NCBI RefSeq assembly: GCF_002224365.1
Contig: NZ_CP022437.1
Coordinates: forward strand, 620,001 to 684,000
DNA length: 64,000 bases
Source of the DNA: Virgibacillus necropolis
GTDB lineage: Bacteria > Bacillota > Bacilli > Bacillales > Amphibacillaceae
Direction of reading: 5' to 3'
Shown: piece after piece, positions 40,248-47,997 of the stretch
Layout: every line of letters begins with the position of its first letter
Position numbering within the stretch: the first letter of the stretch is position 1
Translations under genes and position numbers: made by a program
Notes under the pieces: model-generated
What the model was told of the DNA's origin: nothing
Database searches by the model: none
Seen by the model: only the letters and a program-made list of their open reading frames with translations

Positions 40248-40916
40248 TTATTTAGCAGCAGTAGCTTTCTTTTTTGCACTACTCTTACTAGACTTTGCTT
40301 CACTTTTTTCTTCATCGTCACTTTTTGATTCTGAAGTTTTATTACTTGATTTACCTGATGATAATTTATTACTTGCGGCTGGTTTTTTCTTAGGAGTTAC
40401 TTTCTCTGAGTCGCTTGATTCAGATGATTTTTCTTTCTTAGCATCATCACTTTCTTTTTTTGAATCCGCATCCTTTTTATCTTCAGCTTGTTTAGTCTCG
40501 TCATCATCAGTTTCTACTTCATCAGCTTCTGCTTCTTCAGAATCTTCTTCCGATTCATTCCCTTGCGCTTCATCCATTTCAGTTGACTGTAGCTCAGCTT
40601 CATCTTCTTCCACATCTTCATCTTTATCCTTACGCTTAAATTTACTTGCTAGCTTTTTTGATTTTTCTGAGGTGTTGGTTTTAAAGTCACCAAATTTTGT
40701 TTTGGTACTGTCGCTGAACTCAACTGTTTTTTCTTTTGCATTGGTAACTTGCTCTGAAATATCGCCTCGTAGTTCTTTACCAGATTTTGGTGCGAGTAAT
40801 AGCGATGTTACAGAACCTAGAACCCCACTTACAACGCTTGCTGTAATTACGTTCTTGTTATTTTTTACGACGTTTTTTGCTACTTTCTGTTGTGCTTTCT
40901 TTTTTAACTCTGCCAT
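40248..40916 (-). CDS. gvpT: Gas vesicle protein GvpT (YtxH-like)
   Basis: 222 residues. The N-terminal 75 residues carry a hydrophobic stretch with GVLGSVTSLLLAPKSGKELR, the YtxH-type motif. The rest is a very long Lys/Glu/Asp/Ser low-complexity tail with an alanine/lysine-rich end. By order it equals gvpT of B. megaterium, which lies after gvpJ. Accessory protein of unclear role. Confidence 0.78.
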   Translation of the reverse strand: MAELKKKAQQKVAKNVVKNNKNVITASVVSGVLGSVTSLLLAPKSGKELRGDISEQVTNAKEKTVEFSDSTKTKFGDFKTNTSEKSKKLASKFKRKDKDEDVEEDEAELQSTEMDEAQGNESEEDSEEAEADEVETDDDETKQAEDKKDADSKKESDDAKKEKSSESSDSEKVTPKKKPAASNKLSSGKSSNKTSESKSDDEEKSEAKSSKSSAKKKATAAK

Positions 40917-40976
40917 GATTGATTCCTCCCAGAATAATTTATATTATTTATATAATCCCTTTAAATAGGGGTAAAT

Positions 40977-41315
40977 CTATTCGTCTACGTTTTTTATGCG
41001 ATTTCCATCTGACATTTTCTCTTCTAGTGCATGAAGTCTTTTTTGAAGTTGTTGATTCTCTTCTTTAAGTTTGTCTTGATCCTGCAAGGCGGATTGTGAA
41101 TTTAGATATGGATCTGTTTCCCACCAATCCATTCCAATTTCTTTTGCTTTATCAACGGATGCGATGATTAATCGGATTTTAATAGATAATAACTCAACAT
41201 CTGCAATACCTACTCGAATATCACCTGCTATAACGACACCCTTATCTAAAATGGTCTCTAATACATCGACAAGGTTGCTTGAGTTGTTTGAATGCTCAAT
41301 GCCATTGTTAGCCAT
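40977..41315 (-). CDS. gvpJ: Gas vesicle protein GvpJ
   Basis: 112 residues. GvpA-like core (LVDVLETILDKGVVIAGDI, then RVGIADVELLSIKIRLIIAS) followed by a charged coiled C-terminal extension of about 45 residues. Minor GvpA homologue needed for nucleating the vesicle. Ribosome site GAGGAGG. Confidence 0.9.
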   Translation of the reverse strand: MANNGIEHSNNSSNLVDVLETILDKGVVIAGDIRVGIADVELLSIKIRLIIASVDKAKEIGMDWWETDPYLNSQSALQDQDKLKEENQQLQKRLHALEEKMSDGNRIKNVDE

Positions 41316-41352
41316 GATTTGTTCCTCCTCATACTCATACTCTAGGTGTTGT

Positions 41353-41652
41353 TTATAGTAAATTTCCTAATGGGCCTAAATCAATATTTAGATCTTCATC
41401 CTTTAGGTCAAAAATATCTTTTAGTTCATCCATTTTCACTTCTAAATTCATGAGGGAAACACCAAGCTTTTCAATTTCAACTTCTGTTAGTGTTCCACCA
41501 TCAACTCGGCGTAATGCTTGTCGTTCCACTAATTCACGTAAAAGTTCTATTACCGTTAAAACAAGTTGGGCAAGACCTTGTTCAGCTCCCTCCGAATCGA
41601 GGTTAATCCTACCGCTTTTTGTTGGTCGGTGTTCAAGATTTGTTGATGACAC
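41353..41652 (-). CDS. gvpK: Gas vesicle protein GvpK
   Basis: 99 residues from GTG 41652 after GAGGAGG. GvpK core: GLAQLVLTVIELLRELVERQ and ALRRVDGGTLTEVEIEKLG. Ends in IDLGPLGNLL. Overlaps the end of gvpS by 20 bases. Minor vesicle or assembly protein. Confidence 0.92.
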   Translation of the reverse strand: MSSTNLEHRPTKSGRINLDSEGAEQGLAQLVLTVIELLRELVERQALRRVDGGTLTEVEIEKLGVSLMNLEVKMDELKDIFDLKDEDLNIDLGPLGNLL

Positions 41653-41893
41653 GATCTAACGCCTCCTCTTCTTGTGTAAATCGTTTCGATGATAACTGTT
41701 CAGCGGTTTCACGATTTGATTGTATGAGTGTTTCTACAGACGAAATCAGGATACGTAAATCCAAGTACACCAAATCAATGCCTGCGATAGAGAGGATAAG
41801 ATCCCCTTTAATTGCAACACCCTTGTCTAAGACTACATCTAATATATCGATAAGGGCAATATCTTTATTTTCATATGCTTTTCTTTCTGACAT
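41633..41893 (-). CDS. gvpS: Gas vesicle protein GvpS (GvpA/J family)
   Basis: 86 residues. Core ALIDILDVVLDKGVAIKGDL and LDLRILISSVETLI. Third GvpA-family member of the cluster; order gvpL-gvpS-gvpK as in B. megaterium. Ribosome site AAGGTGAGG. Confidence 0.88.
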   Translation of the reverse strand: MSERKAYENKDIALIDILDVVLDKGVAIKGDLILSIAGIDLVYLDLRILISSVETLIQSNRETAEQLSSKRFTQEEEALDRVINKS

Positions 41894-41907
41894 ATTAATC
41901 CCTCACC

Positions 41908-42711
41908 TTAATTTAAATTGGCAAAATGGTAAGAAGGCCATGGCCCAGTTAGCTCAAGGCTCCAGCCAGAAGCTTTCCACTCTTCTTCCAGCTTCTTTAA
42001 TTTGGAAAGAAATGCTTCTACGTCAGTTAAAGGGAGCAGATAAACACTGTTCCAGCACATTTCTTCTGTTCTGCCAGTTACATCTTTATTCCAATTTTTT
42101 TTCACTTCATTATTGACACTAAATTGCTTTAATTCATCATGAATACCTGAAGAAAAGGATTCCTTTTCCTTATCTGCTTCTTGATCAATAACCTGATCAA
42201 GTTTTTTCTTTTCCAAATACTGTCTTCCAGGGGAAAGGGATGCAATTTCTTTCCGCTTTTCATCTATTGTTAAATTGTGTTTAGAAATACTCTCTCGAAG
42301 TATTCCGTTATCACAATATATTTTCAAGTTCCATTCTTCTTTATCTGCTAAATAATCTAGTGAGACTGCTAACTGTTCTTTAAGTTCATCTATCTTATCC
42401 ATCAAACTGGCTGTGTTTTTATAAATTGTACAAAATTTCATCGGGATAATCGTGTACGTTTCATGAAGCTGCATCATCATCTCGTGATGATGAAATGCCT
42501 TTTCGCGTACCCAATCAACTTGTTCTATTTTCTCTTCCAACACTTTTTCATTGTATTCTTTTTTATCGACGTCACAAACAACAGCTTCTACATCGCCGAT
42601 AGAGATAGGATAAATCGCATGTTCGTTATCAATCCCTTTTAGCGATGGCAGGGGATGATTCCCCATTTCGTTTGCGCGAATGAATCCATATAGATAAATC
42701 AGAGTTTCCAT
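41908..42711 (-). CDS. gvpL: Gas vesicle protein GvpL (GvpF/L family)
   Basis: 267 residues. Starts LIYLYGFIRANE and ends with the family signature ELTGPWPSYHFANL. Conserved HHEMMMQLHETYTIIPMKF region near residue 75. Assembly protein that binds GvpA. The second of two GvpF/L paralogues here. Confidence 0.92.
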   Translation of the reverse strand: METLIYLYGFIRANEMGNHPLPSLKGIDNEHAIYPISIGDVEAVVCDVDKKEYNEKVLEEKIEQVDWVREKAFHHHEMMMQLHETYTIIPMKFCTIYKNTASLMDKIDELKEQLAVSLDYLADKEEWNLKIYCDNGILRESISKHNLTIDEKRKEIASLSPGRQYLEKKKLDQVIDQEADKEKESFSSGIHDELKQFSVNNEVKKNWNKDVTGRTEEMCWNSVYLLPLTDVEAFLSKLKKLEEEWKASGWSLELTGPWPSYHFANLN

Positions 42712-42732
42712 AATAACTTCCTCACTTTATTC

Positions 42733-42969
42733 TCACTTTGTAAGCTCATTCCATTGTTCCATCTCTCTTTTTTTAGCAATTTCATAGCGGGTCAATAGTT
42801 CATCTTCCTGCACTGTATATGCTTCTTCACTTATTTCTTCTAGCTCATACATCATTTGCAGGTGGATCAACTTCTTTTGAATCTGTTCTAGGTCGAAAAA
42901 TTCTTTATCTACCTCTTCTTGCACTTTTTCTCCAATCTTAATGACGAGTTTCAAGGGAGAAAAGATCAT
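42733..42969 (-). CDS. gvpG: Gas vesicle protein GvpG
   Basis: 78 residues: hydrophobic N-terminus LKLVIKIGEKVQEEVDKEF, then a helical segment with LQMMYELEEISEEAY. Small accessory protein normally between gvpF and gvpL. Start overlaps the gvpF stop by four bases (ATGA). Confidence 0.9.
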   Translation of the reverse strand: MIFSPLKLVIKIGEKVQEEVDKEFFDLEQIQKKLIHLQMMYELEEISEEAYTVQEDELLTRYEIAKKREMEQWNELTK

Positions 42970-43733
42970 GATGGTTCCTCTACCGTAAGTTTAATATTGA
43001 TAAAGTTATATGCGGGCCATGGCCCAGTATATTTAAAATCAACTTTATCCAGCCATTTGTCATGAATTTCGTTTACTTTCTTATCAAAAGCATCTTCCTG
43101 ACTCCGGTCGATTAAATATGCTGCATTTAACAACATTTTTTCTCCAATCGGGTCGTTCGCTTGTGCTGCTTCAGCTAAAGGTGTCAATTCATCGTGAATC
43201 TCTCTTAGTATATCATCTTGAAGCTTTTGGAAAAATTTTTTTGCCATCTCACCTAATTGAATGCGGTCAAAGTATCCAGCAGCTTCAGACTTCCCGTGAA
43301 CAACTTTCTTTTGCTTTGCTACTTGTTTGTTTTTATTGATTTCTTTTTCAAGCCAATCTTTTTTACCAACGACCTTTAGACCTACTTCGATTTTTCCTTT
43401 CACTTGTGGAAATAATTTTTGGAGTTGAGGATATAGGCTTTTCGTTAATGCAACAACATCATCCTTTGAGTTAAAAACATTCCCAAAGCTAATTGGAATC
43501 ACGGTGTCCATTCTTCCCATTACATTTGAAATAACATTTTGATGCATCATTAAGTTATCCTTTTTAGGATGATAAATTTTCATTGGAACATCTGCCACGA
43601 TCATGGCAGCGTCCTTATAATGAATGGTGTACGTTTCATGCTTTCCATCATCAAATTCAACGGAGCCAAACGATAAATCTGTCTGATCTGTTTGGATTCC
43701 ACAAAACACATAAACGCCTGTTTTTGTTTCCAT
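42966..43733 (-). CDS. gvpF: Gas vesicle protein GvpF (GvpF/L family)
   Basis: 255 residues from ATG 43733, six bases after AAGGTG. METKTGVYVFCGI at the start, VISNVMGRMDTVIPISFGNV near residue 80 and the signature KYTGPWPAYNFINIKL at the end. Accessory protein thought to initiate the wall. The in-frame GTG 43742 would overlap the ribosome site. Confidence 0.92.
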   Translation of the reverse strand: METKTGVYVFCGIQTDQTDLSFGSVEFDDGKHETYTIHYKDAAMIVADVPMKIYHPKKDNLMMHQNVISNVMGRMDTVIPISFGNVFNSKDDVVALTKSLYPQLQKLFPQVKGKIEVGLKVVGKKDWLEKEINKNKQVAKQKKVVHGKSEAAGYFDRIQLGEMAKKFFQKLQDDILREIHDELTPLAEAAQANDPIGEKMLLNAAYLIDRSQEDAFDKKVNEIHDKWLDKVDFKYTGPWPAYNFINIKLTVEEPS

Positions 43734-43743
43734 CGCAATCACC

Positions 43744-44664
43744 TTACTTTATTTTTTTGAATTCCGTATATAATTTCGTAGCCAATCGATCGTCGGCTCT
43801 ATCACTACAAGCCTGCAGGGGGAACCAAACGATATCAAAGCATAAGTCCCAGAATTCGTCATTCGATCCCTCGATTGGTATTTTATATCGTTTTGCCATT
43901 TCGGCAATCATGATTGATGCTCGTAAACTAGGGCCACTCCCATTCTGTTTAACCGAGCACAAATTTCTAGCCCGTGATACAAATTCAACAATTGCTACTG
44001 CTTCAGCTTTCGTTACATTTGTTTTACTTGTGACAGCTTTAATTTCTGATTCCTCATCCATCTGATCAAGTGGCAGGGTAATCATTCGGTCGAGCAACGC
44101 ATCCTGTGATCTGAAAACGCCAGCGTATTCATCTGGATTGCTTGTAAAAATAACTGTAAAATCTGGATGGACGTTAACATAAGAATTTTTTCGTTTTGTT
44201 CCATATAACGGTAATATTCTTTCTTCTAAAATTGGAAGAAAGATATTATTCGTCTCCGGCTGTGACCTAGTAAATTCATCATATATAAGCGTATACCCGT
44301 TTTTGACTGCCTCTAAAAGTCTGCCATCCACCCATGATTCGGTTACATTTTCTTCTGTTTTGTGAACGGTACGTACAAAATTATCTTTTACTTTGTTACT
44401 CTTATACCCTGTAAATGCGCCAATTAAATCCTTATTAGATAAATCCTTGTTACCATTTATTAACATAACAGGGCGCTTGCGTTGATTGGCAATATGCAGG
44501 GCCAGAGTTGTTTTTCCAATACCTGATTCGCCAGTGAAATGAATTGGATAGCCTGATGAGAGATATCGTAAGGAGCGCTTAATTAAACCTTTATAATAAG
44601 ACGATTGCTTGTAAAGTTCATTGTTCATTGATTTTTGCTGATTCTTTTCTAAAGCTTGTGTCAT
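43744..44664 (-). CDS. gvpN: Gas vesicle ATPase GvpN
   Basis: 306 residues, MoxR-type AAA+ ATPase. Walker A is FTGESGIGKTTLALH, Walker B LIYDEFTRS, sensor 1 FTSNPDEYAG. Helps vesicles grow to full width. Ribosome site GGGAGG. Confidence 0.95.
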   Translation of the reverse strand: MTQALEKNQQKSMNNELYKQSSYYKGLIKRSLRYLSSGYPIHFTGESGIGKTTLALHIANQRKRPVMLINGNKDLSNKDLIGAFTGYKSNKVKDNFVRTVHKTEENVTESWVDGRLLEAVKNGYTLIYDEFTRSQPETNNIFLPILEERILPLYGTKRKNSYVNVHPDFTVIFTSNPDEYAGVFRSQDALLDRMITLPLDQMDEESEIKAVTSKTNVTKAEAVAIVEFVSRARNLCSVKQNGSGPSLRASIMIAEMAKRYKIPIEGSNDEFWDLCFDIVWFPLQACSDRADDRLATKLYTEFKKIK

Positions 44665-44684
44665 ATTGAATCCTCCCTAGACAT

Positions 44685-44951
44685 CTATCCTTGTTCTTGT
44701 TCTTCAAGTACACTTCGATACCGTAAGCTTATACGTGAAAAACCTGTAACACTCTCTTCGTTATCAAGAAATACCTCATACAGTCCAACCATTTGGTCAT
44801 GAGCATATTTTTTCATATAATCTTTTTCCTCAATTACTTCTACTAACACTCGCCATCCTTCGTTTTCTTCTTGTTTTTTAACAGAAATAATTTTGTGTGG
44901 CGGTGCGATGTGTTCTTTAAAAAATTCTGTAACTTCATCCATAATGTGCAT
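44685..44951 (-). CDS. gvpR: Gas vesicle protein GvpR (GvpO family)
   Basis: 88 residues. The central GWRVLVEVIEEKDYMK and YEVFLDNEESVTGFSRISLR match the GvpO family. By position between gvpB and gvpN it is gvpR of B. megaterium nomenclature. ATG 44951 is preferred; ATG 44942 is also possible. Confidence 0.86.
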   Translation of the reverse strand: MHIMDEVTEFFKEHIAPPHKIISVKKQEENEGWRVLVEVIEEKDYMKKYAHDQMVGLYEVFLDNEESVTGFSRISLRYRSVLEEQEQG

Positions 44952-45024
44952 AATTAGTTATTCACCTTTCGTTTAAATATATGGAATCAGAGCCATGTTA
45001 CAGGCTCTGATTTGCCATTATTAA

Positions 45025-45306
45025 TTAAGCATATGATTCTTCTTCATCGTAATTTACGCCGTTTGAACGAGCAGATAAGCGATCAGCAAGACCATCTTCT
45101 TCTACTTCGTCACGTAACAATCCAACTGCTTCTGCATAACGTAACCAAGTATCAACACTCGCAATTACGACACGTGCTTCAACAGTAATTAATTCAATTC
45201 CAACTACTGACACACGAACAAATGCATCAATAACAATACCCTTATCTAAAATTCTGTCGATTACCTCTGCTAAGCTTGAACTATCGGTTGACTTTTGTAT
45301 AGCCAT
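45025..45306 (-). CDS. gvpB: Major gas vesicle structural protein GvpB (GvpA family)
   Basis: 93 residues. Canonical GvpA core: [20 protein letters not shown], then [19 protein letters not shown] and [13 protein letters not shown]. The acidic C-terminal tail is about 25 residues. Forms the ribbed shell. It is the only full-type GvpA gene in the window; the separate gvpA and gvpP of B. megaterium are absent. Confidence 0.95.
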   Translation of the reverse strand: MAIQKSTDSSSLAEVIDRILDKGIVIDAFVRVSVVGIELITVEARVVIASVDTWLRYAEAVGLLRDEVEEDGLADRLSARSNGVNYDEEESYA

Positions 45307-45328
45307 TTAAAATTCTCCTCTCTTGTTT

Positions 45329-45868
45329 CTATTTGATATCTGAAGAGTGACGGATATCTTTTGGTCCTTTTATATTATTTGAACTTTTAATTCCAGTTGA
45401 GCTTTTAATATTATTAGCTCCCTTTATATCCTTTACTCCAGAAATTTGATCATCTGAGTCTGTTTTGCCTTTCAATTTCTTTTGAAAAGATTCACCAGCA
45501 TCTTTCACACCAGCGATTTTATCGCGAAGCTTCAATAAAGTTCCTTGCGCTTTTTCCTCTACTTTTCCGGCGTTTGCGTGAACCTTATTAGCATTTTCTT
45601 CTTTCTTCTTTTGTAAATTGCCTGCAGCGCCCTTTACTTTTGATTGAATGCCTTCTTTAAACTTCTTTTTCGCTTGAACCGCCACTTCTTGTTTTGCTTC
45701 TTTCTTTGCAGCCTCTTTTAGTTCAGTAGGATCGTCTGCACGTTTTATAACGTTCTTTACACGCTTTCTAACCTTAGGAACTAAAAGAGTGGAAGCAGCT
45801 AATGCTGTGAAACCACCGGCGAATACCGTAGAGCCTTGATGTTCTTTTACCTTCTTGGGTGCATTCAT
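45329..45868 (-). CDS. gvpQ: Gas vesicle protein GvpQ
   Basis: 179 residues. A short hydrophobic stretch (about 13-31), then a long Lys/Glu-rich helix, and a C-terminal set of SSxxIK-like repeats (IKSSTGIKSSNNIKG). First gene of the operon, before gvpB, as gvpQ in B. megaterium. Ribosome site AAAGGAGGGG. Role uncertain. Confidence 0.78.
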   Translation of the reverse strand: MNAPKKVKEHQGSTVFAGGFTALAASTLLVPKVRKRVKNVIKRADDPTELKEAAKKEAKQEVAVQAKKKFKEGIQSKVKGAAGNLQKKKEENANKVHANAGKVEEKAQGTLLKLRDKIAGVKDAGESFQKKLKGKTDSDDQISGVKDIKGANNIKSSTGIKSSNNIKGPKDIRHSSDIK

Positions 45869-45951
45869 ACGTCCCCTCCTTTGGAAGAAACCCCTTGATT
45901 AGTGAAATGTAAAGCGTTATTTTTCACTTGAGGCGACCCGTTAGGAATTAT

Positions 45952-45976
45952 ATACCCCTATGTTCAAAAGAAAAAC
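45952..45976 (-). promoter_or_regulatory. SigB-type promoter of the gas-vesicle operon
   Basis: On the minus strand GTTTTT (45976-45971) and GGGTAT (45957-45952) are 13 bases apart, matching the sigma-B consensus GTTTNN-N12-14-GGGTAT. It lies about 85 bases before gvpQ. The 485 bases from 45869 to 46393 otherwise hold only a repeat. Confidence 0.75.
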
Positions 45977-46212
45977 TAGCTATTTTTACCTGTTGGAAGG
46001 ATTTAGCTAGAATATGTTAAAAATAATCAATGAAGAAACTCAAAAACCCTATTAAGTTGGCTTTCTCCCTACGAATATTACGATTATGACAATGAGATTA
46101 TATTTGAATTTGTTTTGTAATAGAGGTTTTTTAACTGATTTTTACCATTTTTATAGGTCAAATAAAAAGAATATATAGAAAATGACCGGTTTACATAGTA
46201 CAATAGTCTTAT

Positions 46213-46380
46213 ATTGTGTGTTTAAAAAGTCGCCGAATTAGAAATTAGAAGGTCGAGGCACGAGAGTTTTGAGGACCGGAACGTATGCCCTTAATACGTG
46301 AGGACCGGAAAAACCGAGTAACGAAGAGATTCGCCATTTATCATTTGGTGACTTTTTGAACATCCTCTTATATTTGAATT
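46213..46380. repeat. Dispersed palindromic element, copy B
   Basis: Inverted relative to copy A at 8745. It starts TGTGTTTAAAAAGTCGCCGA, contains GAGGACCGGAA twice and ends GGTGACTTTTTGAACATCCT. Located between the gvp promoter and comK. Confidence 0.8.
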
Positions 46381-46393
46381 TGTGAGGTGCGCG

Positions 46394-46909
46394 ATGGTAA
46401 AAGTAATGACATCAGTTTTCATTATTACAAGGGCAACAAAAGCAATTGTATCAAAGGAATCATCGTATTATCGGTCACTGATTTTGGAAAGCAAAAATGA
46501 ACGCCATTCTCTACATAAACCGGAGCAGATTATTGACAATACATGTTTGCTATACGGGTCGACACTTGAAGGTAGGCGTACCGCTGCGAAGGATATTTTG
46601 AAAATAACTAGTAAAATTCCAGTTCCCGTGATTCCTGATAAAGGGGTCTATATGCTGCCAACTTCCTCGACCAAAAACAAAGAGCGTGTTTGGCTTGCTT
46701 ATCACCATATCGACTTCTATGAGCAACGAAACGATAAAACGTTTGTTGCATTTACTGACGGAAGTGGGCTATATGTAAATGCTTCTGAAACAACGATAGA
46801 CATGCAGTACAAACGAGCAAGTCAGCTTATTGTAAAGCTTAACCGATCAACATTGTTCGGACGAAGAACCACTCCCTTCCACCCTAATAACCCTAACAAT
46901 CAAAACTAA
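46394..46909 (+). CDS. comK: Competence transcription factor ComK
   Basis: 171 residues from ATG 46394 (GAGGTG upstream). ComK blocks: IIDNTCLLYGSTLEGRRTAAKD, VPVIPDKGVYMLPTSS and VWLAYHHIDFYEQ. Full-length family member (B. subtilis ComK is 192). Activates late competence genes. Stands alone with its own terminator; no AT-box was mapped confidently upstream because of the repeat element. Confidence 0.9.
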   Translation: MVKVMTSVFIITRATKAIVSKESSYYRSLILESKNERHSLHKPEQIIDNTCLLYGSTLEGRRTAAKDILKITSKIPVPVIPDKGVYMLPTSSTKNKERVWLAYHHIDFYEQRNDKTFVAFTDGSGLYVNASETTIDMQYKRASQLIVKLNRSTLFGRRTTPFHPNNPNNQN

Positions 46910-46936
46910 AAGACCGCCCCAAAGCGGTTTTTTTCA
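46910..46936 (+). terminator. Terminator after comK
   Basis: GACCGC / GCGGTTT short stem and T8. Confidence 0.78.
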
Positions 46937-47133
46937 ATTTAACACTGATAATGCTTGGTACCACCTGATGAAATTAGAAAAATCAACAAATTATTCTTTG
47001 TACTTGTGGCAGAATAACAGGTAGAATTAAAGGGTTCGTAACGTAATTGATTCTGAATCTTTTTTACATCTAAATCCGTATAGAGAATAGCAATCTTCAT
47101 ACATAGTCAATGAAAGCGAGAGGAGCTTTATAT

Positions 47134-47991
47134 ATGAACCAATTACGTATAACGCTGACAGTACTAATTTTAATTACCATGCTTGCAGCTTGTACTCAAG
47201 ATGAGGAAAAAAGTGCTGATAAAAAAGAGACAGTAGCACAAGTCGAAACAACAACCGTTACAAAAGGTGATTTGATAATAGAACGTTCTATTTATGGCCG
47301 TACAGCTCCGTCCCGCACATCACCAATCCTGCTTCAAACGCCTGGTGAAATTACGTCATTAGAAGTTCAGAATGGTGATCAGGTGGAAGAAGATGACGTT
47401 ATTGCAACAATCCAATCTAGCCAGGGAACGCAAACAATATACGCAGAAACAGCTGGCCAAATTGCCCAGCTTAAAAGCGAAGAAGGAACAATTGTAACGA
47501 ATCAAGAGCCATTTGCGGTGATTGTTGATCTAGATGAATTAACACTAAATTTAACCGTCACAGCAGAAGCGACATCTTTATTCGAACAAGGTGATAAATA
47601 CCCAGTCATAATCAACGAAACCGAGATCGACGCAGAAATTACATCGATTGGAACACTTCCAGACGAAACGGGTCTGTATCCGATAGAAGCGAAAATTATA
47701 AAAGAAGATGATGCGCTTTTACCAGGGATGGTTGCAGAAATGAGCGTTCCAGAAAATACGATTGAAGACGCGCTAATCATACCAACAGAAGCGGTTGTTC
47801 AAGAAAGTGACAAATCATTTATTTATATCATTCAAGATGGAAAAGCGGTTGAAAAAAGTATCGAAGTGATCGAGACACAATCAGATAAAACTGCCTTTCA
47901 AGGCGATGTGAAAAAGGATGACCAAGTCGTAACAAGTGGCCAACTGACGCTATCTGATGGGACTAAGGTCAACGTTGTGAAAGAGGGGTAA
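47134..47991 (+). CDS. RND efflux adaptor lipoprotein (HlyD/MFP family)
   Basis: 285 residues from ATG 47134 (GAGAGGAGC). Lipoprotein signal with lipobox MLAAC. Lipoyl-type half motifs (TSLEVQNGDQVEEDDVIATI and AETAGQIAQLKSEEGTIV), beta-barrel and membrane-proximal domains. The long coiled hairpin of Gram-negative adaptors is missing, as expected without an outer membrane. Works with the next gene, seven bases downstream. Confidence 0.9.
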   Translation: MNQLRITLTVLILITMLAACTQDEEKSADKKETVAQVETTTVTKGDLIIERSIYGRTAPSRTSPILLQTPGEITSLEVQNGDQVEEDDVIATIQSSQGTQTIYAETAGQIAQLKSEEGTIVTNQEPFAVIVDLDELTLNLTVTAEATSLFEQGDKYPVIINETEIDAEITSIGTLPDETGLYPIEAKIIKEDDALLPGMVAEMSVPENTIEDALIIPTEAVVQESDKSFIYIIQDGKAVEKSIEVIETQSDKTAFQGDVKKDDQVVTSGQLTLSDGTKVNVVKEG

Positions 47992-47997
47992 TGCATT

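Noticed and set aside
40083-41659. Plus-strand ORFs across the gas-vesicle genes
   Set aside because: All are shadows of gvp genes whose families are recognised on the minus strand.
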